Positions 1 to 7,462 of a stretch of DNA of 64,000 bases are shown here, piece by piece (positions within the stretch are counted from its first letter, which is position 1; each line of letters opens with the position of its first letter). The stretch lies in NCBI RefSeq assembly GCF_036227265.1, contig NZ_CP109446.1, forward strand, positions 8,139,001 through 8,203,000, written 5' to 3'. Both the position numbers and the translations under genes were made by a program. The notes under the pieces were generated by a model, which made no database searches, was not told where the DNA came from, and worked only from the letters and a program-made list of their open reading frames with translations. Origin of the DNA: Streptomyces sp. NBC_01476. GTDB lineage: Bacteria; Actinomycetota; Actinomycetes; Streptomycetales; Streptomycetaceae.

Positions 1-684
1 AAGGGCGGGGCGACCAACGACCCGAAGGTGCGCCAGGCGATCAGCATGGCGATCGACTACAAGTCGCTCATCAGCAACCTGGAGCAGGGCTACGCCAAAC
101 CCGTCAACAGCGTCCTGACCCCGCTGGCCACCGGCTACCCCACCGCGCTGCCGGGCTACACCTTCGACAAGGCCAAGGCCAAGAGCCTGATCCAGCAGGC
201 GGGAGCGCAGGGGAAGACCATCGTGATGGCCACCTCGCCGACCTACGACCCGCAGATCGTCCAGTCGATCCAGGCGAACATCCAGGACATCGGGCTGAAG
301 GTGTCGATCCAGAACACCGACCAGGCCACGTACCTGAAGAAGGTGCAGAGCCCCACCCACGACTGGGGATCGATCCGCTTCGGGCAGTGGTCCTGCTCCT
401 GCCTGGACGCCGACGGCGTGGCCTACCCGCTCTTCCACACCGGGACGATCTGGAGCTCCTACAGCAACCCCTCGTTCGACGCCCTGGTGGACAAGGCCCG
501 CGAGACGATCACCCCGGCGACCCGGACCGGACTGTACGCGCAGGCGTACGGGATCCTGGCGCAGGACCTGCCCGGCATCGGACTGTTCCAGATCGACGCG
601 ATCTACGGCGCGAGCACGAAGCTGCAATGGACACCCGATGCCCAGCAGAGCTTCTTCGTCGCGGACATGAAGCTCGGATCGTGA
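1..684 (+). CDS. ABC transporter substrate-binding protein, family 5 (partial, 5' end outside window)
   Basis: About 227 C-terminal residues of an extracytoplasmic oligopeptide/nickel-type solute-binding protein (SBP_bac_5) are visible; the reading frame is open from base 1, so the start and signal peptide lie upstream. The visible part has the family hallmarks: a DPKVRQAISMAID stretch near the left edge and a C-terminal lobe rich in aromatic residues (FGQWSCSCLDADG, WSSYSNPSFD). The stop overlaps the GTG start of the next permease by 4 bp, so it belongs to the same operon. The protein should capture the substrate outside the membrane and hand it to the two permeases. The ligand cannot be read from the sequence; the downstream peptidases suggest a peptide or a blocked amino acid derivative. 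Confidence 0.9.
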   Translation, partial: KGGATNDPKVRQAISMAIDYKSLISNLEQGYAKPVNSVLTPLATGYPTALPGYTFDKAKAKSLIQQAGAQGKTIVMATSPTYDPQIVQSIQANIQDIGLKVSIQNTDQATYLKKVQSPTHDWGSIRFGQWSCSCLDADGVAYPLFHTGTIWSSYSNPSFDALVDKARETITPATRTGLYAQAYGILAQDLPGIGLFQIDAIYGASTKLQWTPDAQQSFFVADMKLGS

Positions 685-1640
685 CAAGGGGCGCCGCGGC
701 CGCGGTGTGCAGATACCTCGGAAGCCGGCTGGGCCAGGCGCTCATCGCGCTGTTCGGGGTCACCACCGCGGTCTTCTTCGCACTGCGGCTGTCCGGCGAC
801 CCGGCCCAACTGCTCGCACCGCAGGGAGCCAGCCAGGCCGACATCGCCGCGCTGCGGCACCAACTGGGCCTGGACGACCCGGTCTGGCGGCAGTACCTCC
901 ACTACCTCGGTGACCTGCTGCACGGCAACCTCGGTTACTCCTACGTGCAGCACGAGCCGGCCCTCACCCTGATCACCCAGCGGATCCCGTACACCGTCAA
1001 CCTGGCGCTCAGTGCGCTGGTGCTCTCCGCGGTGCTCGGGATCGGCGCGGGCATGATCATGGCGCTGAACCGCGGGCGGTGGCCGGAGCGGGTGCTGACG
1101 CCGGTGGTGCTGATCGGGCAGGCGATGCCGGCCTTCTGGACCGGCATCCTGCTCATCCTGGTCTTCTCCGTGACCTTCAAGATCCTGCCCTCGACCGGTT
1201 TCAGCGGCTTCGACTCGCTGATCCTGCCGGCGGTCACCCTGGCGTCGCTGTCAGCCGCCACGATCGCCCGGATCACCCGCGGCGCGGTCCTGGAACAACT
1301 CGACCGCGACTACATCCGTACCGCCCGGGCCAAGGGAGCGGGCACGGCGCGGCTGGTGACCCGGCACCTGGCACGGAACGTCTCCATCCCGATCCTGACG
1401 GTGCTGGCGCTGGAGATCGCCAACCTGCTCGGCGGCTCGGTCGTCACCGAGCTGATCTTCGCCTGGCCGGGCATCGGCCAGCTGACCGTGCAGTCCGTGG
1501 ACGGGCGGGACTTCCCGCTGGTCCAGGCGATCGTGATCCTGGCGGCGGTGGTCTACATCGTGGTGAACTTCGTCACCGACATCGCCTACGCCGTCCTCGA
1601 CCCCCGGGTCACCACGACAGGGAAGGCGGCCGGCGCATGA
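681..1640 (+). CDS. ABC transporter permease, DppB type
   Basis: A 319-residue inner-membrane permease of the dipeptide/oligopeptide importer family. It starts at GTG 681, overlapping the preceding stop (GTGA); a second GTG at 705 is possible. The N-terminal segment after residue 15 (GQALIALFGVTTAVFFALRL) is typical of DppB proteins, followed by a periplasmic region with LRHQLGLDDPVWRQYLHYL and several hydrophobic spans. The cytoplasmic loop YIRTARAKGAG is the EAA motif that contacts the ATPase. The FAWPGIGQLTVQSV stretch near residue 270 is also characteristic of DppB. It forms a heterodimeric pore with the next gene product, which overlaps it by 4 bp. Confidence 0.92.
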   Translation: MTRGAAAAVCRYLGSRLGQALIALFGVTTAVFFALRLSGDPAQLLAPQGASQADIAALRHQLGLDDPVWRQYLHYLGDLLHGNLGYSYVQHEPALTLITQRIPYTVNLALSALVLSAVLGIGAGMIMALNRGRWPERVLTPVVLIGQAMPAFWTGILLILVFSVTFKILPSTGFSGFDSLILPAVTLASLSAATIARITRGAVLEQLDRDYIRTARAKGAGTARLVTRHLARNVSIPILTVLALEIANLLGGSVVTELIFAWPGIGQLTVQSVDGRDFPLVQAIVILAAVVYIVVNFVTDIAYAVLDPRVTTTGKAAGA

Positions 1641-2542
1641 GACGGCACCGCGGACTCATCCCGGCGGTCCTCATCGCCCTCTACGTGCTCGTCGCGGTCT
1701 TCGCGCCGCTCGTCGCGCCCTTCGACCCGAACCACGCGGACCTGGCGGCCCGGCTCAGCGGGCCGTTCGCCGCCAAGCACGGGCACTTCCATCTGCTGGG
1801 CACCGACGGGCTCGGCCGGGACGTGCTCAGCCGGATCATCTTCGGCTCCCGGGTCTCGCTCGCCGTCGCCGCCGCGACCGTCCTGGTCTCCGGGGTGTTC
1901 GGCGTCGCGCTGGGCGTCGTCGCGGGCTGGCGGCGGGGCTGGATCGCGGCGGTCATCATGCGGATCGCGGACATCGCGCTGTCGGTGCCGTTCTTCCTGC
2001 TGGCGATCCTCGTCGTCGCGGTGCTCGGACCGAGCCTGATCAACGTGGTGATCTGCCTCGCCCTGGTGCGCTGGCCCCGCTACACCCGGATCGCGTACGC
2101 CAATGTGCTGGAGACCCGCGAACGCGGCTTCGTCCGGGGCGTGATCGCGGTCGGCGCCCCTGGCCGGTGGATCGTCACCCGCCACATCCTGCCGGAGGTG
2201 GCACCGCTGGCCGTCGTCGTCGGCACCCTCGAACTCGGTCTGATGGTGGTCTTCGAGGCGTCGCTCTCCTTCATCGGTCTCGGCGTCCAGCCCCCGACGG
2301 CCTCCTGGGGCTCGATGCTCTCCGACGGACAGCAGTACGTCGCGTCGGCCTGGTGGCTGGCGACCTTCCCCGGCTTCGCCCTGTTCGGCCTGGTGCTGGC
2401 GGTGAACCTGCTCGGCGACGCGGTCCGCGACCGCCTCGACCCGCGCCGCCGGGTCCCGCGGGGGCTCCGCAGACGCCGGACCGAACTGCTCGAACCGACG
2501 ACAAAGCCCACCGACACCCCGCTGGAGGCGGAGCATGCTTGA
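1637..2542 (+). CDS. ABC transporter permease, DppC type
   Basis: A 301-residue permease, partner of the upstream DppB-type protein. It starts at ATG 1637 within the stop of the previous gene (ATGA). The short N-terminal hydrophobic segment, the periplasmic HLLGTDGLGRDVLSRIIFGSR motif and the EAA loop (ETRERGFVRGVIAVGA) are diagnostic for DppC. It ends with a basic tail containing DRLDPRRR, the usual cytoplasmic C-terminus. The following SDR gene begins inside its last 8 bases, so translation is probably coupled. Confidence 0.92.
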   Translation: MRRHRGLIPAVLIALYVLVAVFAPLVAPFDPNHADLAARLSGPFAAKHGHFHLLGTDGLGRDVLSRIIFGSRVSLAVAAATVLVSGVFGVALGVVAGWRRGWIAAVIMRIADIALSVPFFLLAILVVAVLGPSLINVVICLALVRWPRYTRIAYANVLETRERGFVRGVIAVGAPGRWIVTRHILPEVAPLAVVVGTLELGLMVVFEASLSFIGLGVQPPTASWGSMLSDGQQYVASAWWLATFPGFALFGLVLAVNLLGDAVRDRLDPRRRVPRGLRRRRTELLEPTTKPTDTPLEAEHA

Positions 2543-3434
2543 CTACCGCGCCGAACACCACGGCGCCCGGGTGGTGGTGACCGGCGCGGCCGGGATCTTC
2601 GGCGGCTGGATCGCCGAGGCGTTCGCGGCGGCCGGCGCGGACCTGCTGCTCACCGACGCACGCCCGGAGCCGCTGGCCGCACTGGCCGCCCGGCTCGGCG
2701 CCCGCCATGTCGTCGCCGACCTCGCCGAAGCGGACGGCCTGCGCCGGGCCGGCGCCGCCGTCGCCGGCACCTGGGATTCCCCCGACGTGCTCGTCAACAA
2801 CGCCGGGCTCTATCCGCGCACCCCCGTGGCCGAGACCGGACCCGAGCAGGTCCGGCGGATCCTCGACGTCAATGTGACCGCGCCGTTCGAACTCTCCCGG
2901 CGGGCCATCGCCTCGATGGTCGCGGCCCGGGTCCCCGGCCGGATCGTCAACATCAGCTCGGGCGCGGCCCTGCGTCCCGGCGCCGGCGGTTCGGTCTACG
3001 CCGCCAGCAAGGCGGCCGTCGAATCACTGACCCGGAGCATGGCACTGGAAGTCGCCCGGCACGGCATCCGGATCAACGCGGTCCAGCCGGGCTTCGCGCC
3101 CGGCAGCGAGGTGAACTCGCTCTCCCGGGAGCACATCTCCGCCATGCGGGCCCGTATCCCGCTCGGCCGTACGTCCGGGCCGCGGGACGCGGCGGCGGCC
3201 GTCCTCTGGCTGGCGTCGGACGAGGCGTCCTTCGTCACCGGCACCACGCTGGCGGTGGACGGCGGCCGCACGGCGGGCGACTACACGGCCCGGCCGGTCC
3301 AGGAGGACGACGACTTCACCGCCGACGGCGGCACCGGGCCCTACGAGGGCCGGCCGGCGACGGAGGACGGCGCACACACGGTGCCGGAGCCGGCCGGCGC
3401 AGCCGGCGTCCGGGAGAACGGAGCGGGCCGGTGA
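2535..3434 (+). CDS. SDR family oxidoreductase with acidic C-terminal tail
   Basis: A 299-residue short-chain dehydrogenase/reductase. The NAD(P)-binding motif TGAAGIFGG is near residue 17, the VNNAG motif near residue 90, and the catalytic residues are a serine in NISSG (about 141-142), Tyr155 and Lys159 (YAASK). The PG motif after the active site and C-terminal FVTGTTLAVDGG are standard for classical SDRs. About 50 residues of acidic, glycine-rich sequence follow the point where most family members end. ATG 2535 is preceded by GGAGG at 2524-2528 and lies inside the permease gene. Its position in an importer operon suggests it oxidises or reduces the imported compound or an intermediate; substrate unknown. 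Confidence 0.88.
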   Translation: MLDYRAEHHGARVVVTGAAGIFGGWIAEAFAAAGADLLLTDARPEPLAALAARLGARHVVADLAEADGLRRAGAAVAGTWDSPDVLVNNAGLYPRTPVAETGPEQVRRILDVNVTAPFELSRRAIASMVAARVPGRIVNISSGAALRPGAGGSVYAASKAAVESLTRSMALEVARHGIRINAVQPGFAPGSEVNSLSREHISAMRARIPLGRTSGPRDAAAAVLWLASDEASFVTGTTLAVDGGRTAGDYTARPVQEDDDFTADGGTGPYEGRPATEDGAHTVPEPAGAAGVRENGAGR

Positions 3435-4285
3435 CCAGCCACTACCCCTGGCCGGAGGGCAAGCGTGCCGCACTCTGCGTCACCTTCGACTTCGACGGCG
3501 AGTCGCCGCTGCTGTGGCGGCAGCGGAACGACCCGCCGGCGGACATCGCAGAACTGGAGCAGCGCCGCTACGGCCCCCGGCGCGGCATCCGGCACGTGCT
3601 GGACGTCCTCGGCCGGGCCGGCATCCGCTCGACCTTCTTCGTCCCCGGCTGGATCGCGCAGAATTACCGGGGCGCCGTCGAGGACGTGCACCGGGCCGGC
3701 CACGAACTGGCGCTGCACGGCTGGCTCCACGAGCCGCCCGCCGCCCTCAGCGACGCCGAACTGCGGGACACCCTGACCCGCGCCGCGGACCTGCTCGGCG
3801 AGATCTCCGGCAGCCGTCCCACCGGCTACCGCTCGCCGAGCTTCCGGATGGCCCCCGCTGCCTTCGGCGTCCTCGCCGGTCTCGGTGTCACCCACGACAG
3901 TTCCCTGATGGGCGACGACCGGCCCTACCGGATCGGCGAACTGGTCGAAGTGCCCGTGGACTGGGCCACCGACGACGCCGTGTACTACCGCTACACCGGC
4001 GCCGAAAGCCGCCCGCCCGCCGGGGCGGACGCGCTGTACGCCGCATGGCGCGCCGAACTCGACGGAGCCCGTGCGTCCGGCACGCTCGTCAACCTGACGA
4101 TGCACCCCTGGCTCTCCGGCCACCCCGCCCGGGTGCGGCGGCTGGCCGACCTGATCCACCACGCGCAGGCCGCGGGCGACGTGTGGATCGGGACCGTCGG
4201 CGAACTCGCCGCGCACCACCTGGCCCTCGGACCCGGTGCTCCGGCCACCGAGGCGCCCCTGGACACGATCGGCTGGCCGCGATGA
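3431..4285 (+). CDS. Polysaccharide deacetylase (NodB-fold) family protein
   Basis: A 284-residue carbohydrate-esterase-4-like hydrolase without signal peptide, so cytoplasmic. The metal/catalytic motif TFDFDGE occurs near residue 18 and the His motif LHGWLHE near residue 97, followed by the family's RSPSF motif; NLTMHPWLSGHP near residue 218 supplies the late histidine. This layout resembles the PuuE/allantoinase-like branch, which cleaves C-N bonds of small compounds, more than peptidoglycan or chitin deacetylases. It starts at GTG 3431, overlapping the SDR stop, and its stop overlaps the ATPase start. In this importer operon it probably removes an acyl or formyl group from the imported compound; that is inference. 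Confidence 0.85.
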   Translation: MTSHYPWPEGKRAALCVTFDFDGESPLLWRQRNDPPADIAELEQRRYGPRRGIRHVLDVLGRAGIRSTFFVPGWIAQNYRGAVEDVHRAGHELALHGWLHEPPAALSDAELRDTLTRAADLLGEISGSRPTGYRSPSFRMAPAAFGVLAGLGVTHDSSLMGDDRPYRIGELVEVPVDWATDDAVYYRYTGAESRPPAGADALYAAWRAELDGARASGTLVNLTMHPWLSGHPARVRRLADLIHHAQAAGDVWIGTVGELAAHHLALGPGAPATEAPLDTIGWPR

Positions 4286-5274
4286 ACGAGACGCTGCTCG
4301 ACGTGACGGACCTGAGGGTCTCCTTCGGGCCCGGGATGGACGCCGTCACCGGGCTCACGCTGCGCGCCCGGCGGGGGGAGACGGTCGCCGTCGTCGGCGA
4401 GTCCGGCTGCGGCAAGACGCTCAGCGCCCTCGCGCTCGGCGGCCTGCTCCCCGCCGGGGCGACGGTCACCGGTTCCGCCGAACTCGGCGGGGTCCAGCTG
4501 ATCGGACGCTCCGAGCGGCAACTGCGCAAGATCCGCGGCGACCTGGTCGGCATGATCTTCCAGGACGCCTCGACCGCCCTCAACCCGCTGATGACCGTCG
4601 GAGCGCAGATCGAGGAGGTGATGGCCATCCACCGCACCCACCGCCGCGCCGAGCGGCGGAAGCGGGCGGTGGACCTGCTGGCGGCGGTCGGCGTCCCGGA
4701 CGCCGCCCAGCGGGCCAGGAGCCATCCGCACCAGCTCTCCGGCGGCATGCGGCAGCGCGTGATGATCGCCATCGCGCTGGCCGGTTCCCCCGACCTGGTG
4801 ATCGCGGACGAGCCGACCACCGCGCTCGACGTCACCGTCCAGGCCCAGGTGCTCGCGCTGCTGCGGGAGTCCACCCGGGACGCGGCCGTGCTCTTCATCA
4901 CCCACGACATGGGCGTGGTGGCCGAGATCGCCGACCAGGTGGTGGTGATGTACGCGGGCGCCGTGGTGGAGAGCGGTCCGATCGCGGAGGTACTGGAGCG
5001 GCCGCACCACCCCTACACCTCGGCGCTGCTGGCCTCGGTGCCCGACCCCGATGTGCCGCGAGCCGGCGAACTGCCCACCATCGCCGGGCGGGTGCCGCCG
5101 CTGGGCGAGCGCGACGCCGGCTGCCCGTTCCGGGACCGCTGCCCCAAGAGCCGGGACACGTGCCGTGAACGGCCCCCGCTGGCGGCGGTCGCCGGGGGCG
5201 AGTCCGCGGTCGCCTGCTGGTATCCCGAACACGTCGAGGGACCGTCCCGTGCGGTCGAGGAGGCAGCCAAGTGA
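4282..5274 (+). CDS. ABC transporter ATP-binding protein, DppD type
   Basis: A 330-residue ATPase of the oligopeptide importer. Walker A is GESGCGKT near residue 39, the Q-loop is IFQDASTALNP, the signature is LSGGMRQR, Walker B is LVIADEPTTALD and the switch His follows in FITHD. The C-terminal oligopeptide-transporter domain carries the cysteine-rich GCPFRDRCPKSRDTC element. It starts at ATG 4282 inside the deacetylase stop. It pairs with the next ATPase to drive import. Confidence 0.95.
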   Translation: MNETLLDVTDLRVSFGPGMDAVTGLTLRARRGETVAVVGESGCGKTLSALALGGLLPAGATVTGSAELGGVQLIGRSERQLRKIRGDLVGMIFQDASTALNPLMTVGAQIEEVMAIHRTHRRAERRKRAVDLLAAVGVPDAAQRARSHPHQLSGGMRQRVMIAIALAGSPDLVIADEPTTALDVTVQAQVLALLRESTRDAAVLFITHDMGVVAEIADQVVVMYAGAVVESGPIAEVLERPHHPYTSALLASVPDPDVPRAGELPTIAGRVPPLGERDAGCPFRDRCPKSRDTCRERPPLAAVAGGESAVACWYPEHVEGPSRAVEEAAK

Positions 5275-6266
5275 ACGCCGTGCCCGCCCCGCCGCTCGTA
5301 GAGGCCCGTGGGCTGACCAAGCGCTATCCCGTGCGAACCCGCACCGGCAAGCGCGTTCTGACCGCCGTGGACGGCGTGGACCTCACCGTCGGCGCCGGCC
5401 GGATCGTCGCCGTCGTCGGGGAGTCCGGCTGCGGAAAGTCCACCACCGGCCGGCTGCTGCTCGCCCTGGAACGCCCCAGCGAGGGGACCGTCACGGTGGC
5501 GGGCCGCGACCTCAACCGGCTCTCCGCCGCCGATCTGCGCCGTGTCCGGCGCGACATCCAGCCGGTCTTCCAGGACCCGTACGACTCCCTCAACGGGCGG
5601 ATGCGGATCGGGCAGATCCTCTCGGAGCCCGCGCGGGTGCACGGCATCGGCCCGTCGAAGGCCCGGTCGGTCCGCGATCTGCTCGACCTGGTCAACCTCT
5701 CCCCGGACTACGCCGAGCGGTATCCGCACGAACTCTCCGGCGGCCAGCGGCAGCGCGTCGCCATCGCCCGGGCCATCGCGCTCGACCCGAAGTTCGTGGT
5801 CTGCGACGAAGCGGTCTCCGCCCTGGACGTGTCGGTGCAGGCCCAGGTCGTCAACCTGCTCAGCCGGCTCCAGCGCGAACTGGGCCTGGCCTACCTCTTC
5901 ATCAGCCACGACCTGGCCCTGGTCCGCTATCTCGCCCACGAGACCGCGGTGATGTACCTGGGGAAGGTCGTCGAACAGGGCCCCACCGAGAGCCTCTTCG
6001 CCGATCCCCGCCACCCGTACACCCAGCTCCTGCTCGCCGCGGTACCGCGCCCACGGGCCGGCGACCGGGGCCGGCGGGCGGTGCCCGCGATCGGCATCGG
6101 TGAGCTGCCGAGCCCGCTGGAGCGGCCGGCGGGATGTGTCTTCTCCACCCGCTGCCCGCTGGCCGCCGACCGCTGCCGCACCGAGGAGCCGGTCCTGCGG
6201 CCGGTCGGAGGCGGGACCAGAACCGCGGCGTGCCACTACGCCGAGACCGCGGACGTGGCCGCGTGA
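5271..6266 (+). CDS. ABC transporter ATP-binding protein, DppF type
   Basis: A 331-residue second ATPase of the same importer, starting at GTG 5271 in a 4-bp overlap. It shows Walker A GESGCGKS, Q-loop VFQDPYDSLN, signature LSGGQRQR, Walker B FVVCDEAVSALD and FISHD. The PVFQDPYDSLNGRM stretch and the C-terminal CVFSTRCPLAADRC segment are typical of DppF/OppF proteins. Its stop overlaps the start of the M20 hydrolase gene. Confidence 0.95.
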   Translation: MNAVPAPPLVEARGLTKRYPVRTRTGKRVLTAVDGVDLTVGAGRIVAVVGESGCGKSTTGRLLLALERPSEGTVTVAGRDLNRLSAADLRRVRRDIQPVFQDPYDSLNGRMRIGQILSEPARVHGIGPSKARSVRDLLDLVNLSPDYAERYPHELSGGQRQRVAIARAIALDPKFVVCDEAVSALDVSVQAQVVNLLSRLQRELGLAYLFISHDLALVRYLAHETAVMYLGKVVEQGPTESLFADPRHPYTQLLLAAVPRPRAGDRGRRAVPAIGIGELPSPLERPAGCVFSTRCPLAADRCRTEEPVLRPVGGGTRTAACHYAETADVAA

Positions 6267-7462
6267 ACGGCGAGTGGATCGCTTCGCTCGCCGGCGAGGC
6301 ACGCGCCCGCGTCGAGCCGCACCGTCCGGCGCTGCTGGCGCTCAGTCACGCCATCCACGCCGAGCCCGAACTGCGCTTCGCCGAGCACGCGGCCGCCGCC
6401 CGGCTGACCGCCGTGCTGGGCGCCGGCGGGTTCGCCGTCGAGCCGGGGATCGGCGGCATGCCGACCGCCTTCCGGGCGACCCGGGTCTTCGGCCAGGGCG
6501 GCCCGACGCTCGCGGTGTTCTGCGAGTACGACGCGCTCCCGGGCCTCGGACACGGCTGCGGGCACAACATCATCGCCGCCGCGGGCGCCGGCGGCGCGCT
6601 CGCCACCGCCGCGCTGCTGGCCGCGCATGGCGCGGCCGGGCGCCTGGTGGTGCTCGGCAGCCCGGGGGAGGAGGGCGGCGGCGGCAAGGTCAGGCTGATC
6701 GAGGCCGGGGCCCTCGACGGTGTCGACGCGGCCGTGATGACCCACCCGGCCGGCTTCGACGCGGTGTCCAGGACCAACCTGGGCCGGCTCTCCCTCGAAG
6801 CGGTCTTCCACGGACGGGCCTCCCACGCCGCCGCCGCACCGGAAGGCGGCCGCAACGCCCTCGACGCGGCGACACTCCTGCTGGTGGCGATCGGCCTGCT
6901 GCGCCAGCAGGTCCGTCCGGATTCCCGTATCCACGCCAGGGTCGCCGAGGGCGGCCAGTCGATCAACGTCATCCCGGAACGGACCCGGGTGGAGCTCTTC
7001 GTCCGGTCGGCCGAACACGACTACCTGCGCGGGCGGCTGTACGAAGCGGTCAGGGACTGCGTGCTGGGCGCCGCGCTCGCCACCGGCACCACCGCAGAAC
7101 TGACCGAGCCCGCACCGGCCTACGACCCGGTGCTGCCCAACCCGGTACTCGCGGACCTGGCCGCCGGGACGTTCGCGGCGCTCGGCCGCCCGATCAGCCC
7201 GGGGACCGGCTGGGCCGGCCCGGCCGGCTCCACCGACATGGGCAACGTCAGCCGGCGTGTCCCCGCGCTGCACCCTTACATCTGCGCCGCGCCCGGTACC
7301 GCCATCCACACCAGGGAGTTCGAACAGGCGGCGGTGGAGCAGGGCGGTGACGCCGCGGTGCTGGACGGCGCCGCCCTGCTCGCCACCGTGCTGACGGCTC
7401 TGTTCACCAGGCCCGAACTGGTCGCGGCGGCCGGCGAGGCGTTCCGGGAGGCACAGGGATGA
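6263..7462 (+). CDS. M20 family metallo-amidohydrolase (AbgB/M20D-like)
   Basis: A 399-residue cytoplasmic zinc-dependent amidohydrolase. Metal-binding motifs are visible as GLGHGCGHN near residue 95, SPGEEGGGG near residue 135 and the late GSTDMGNVS segment; the latter, together with SHAAAAPEGGRNALDA in the dimerisation domain, is typical of the M20 subgroup containing p-aminobenzoyl-glutamate hydrolase and beta-alanyl-lysine dipeptidases. It starts at GTG 6263 within the ATPase stop and overlaps the S9 peptidase gene by 4 bp. Likely job: hydrolysis of an N-acyl or dipeptide bond in the compound brought in by the importer. Confidence 0.9.
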   Translation: MNGEWIASLAGEARARVEPHRPALLALSHAIHAEPELRFAEHAAAARLTAVLGAGGFAVEPGIGGMPTAFRATRVFGQGGPTLAVFCEYDALPGLGHGCGHNIIAAAGAGGALATAALLAAHGAAGRLVVLGSPGEEGGGGKVRLIEAGALDGVDAAVMTHPAGFDAVSRTNLGRLSLEAVFHGRASHAAAAPEGGRNALDAATLLLVAIGLLRQQVRPDSRIHARVAEGGQSINVIPERTRVELFVRSAEHDYLRGRLYEAVRDCVLGAALATGTTAELTEPAPAYDPVLPNPVLADLAAGTFAALGRPISPGTGWAGPAGSTDMGNVSRRVPALHPYICAAPGTAIHTREFEQAAVEQGGDAAVLDGAALLATVLTALFTRPELVAAAGEAFREAQG

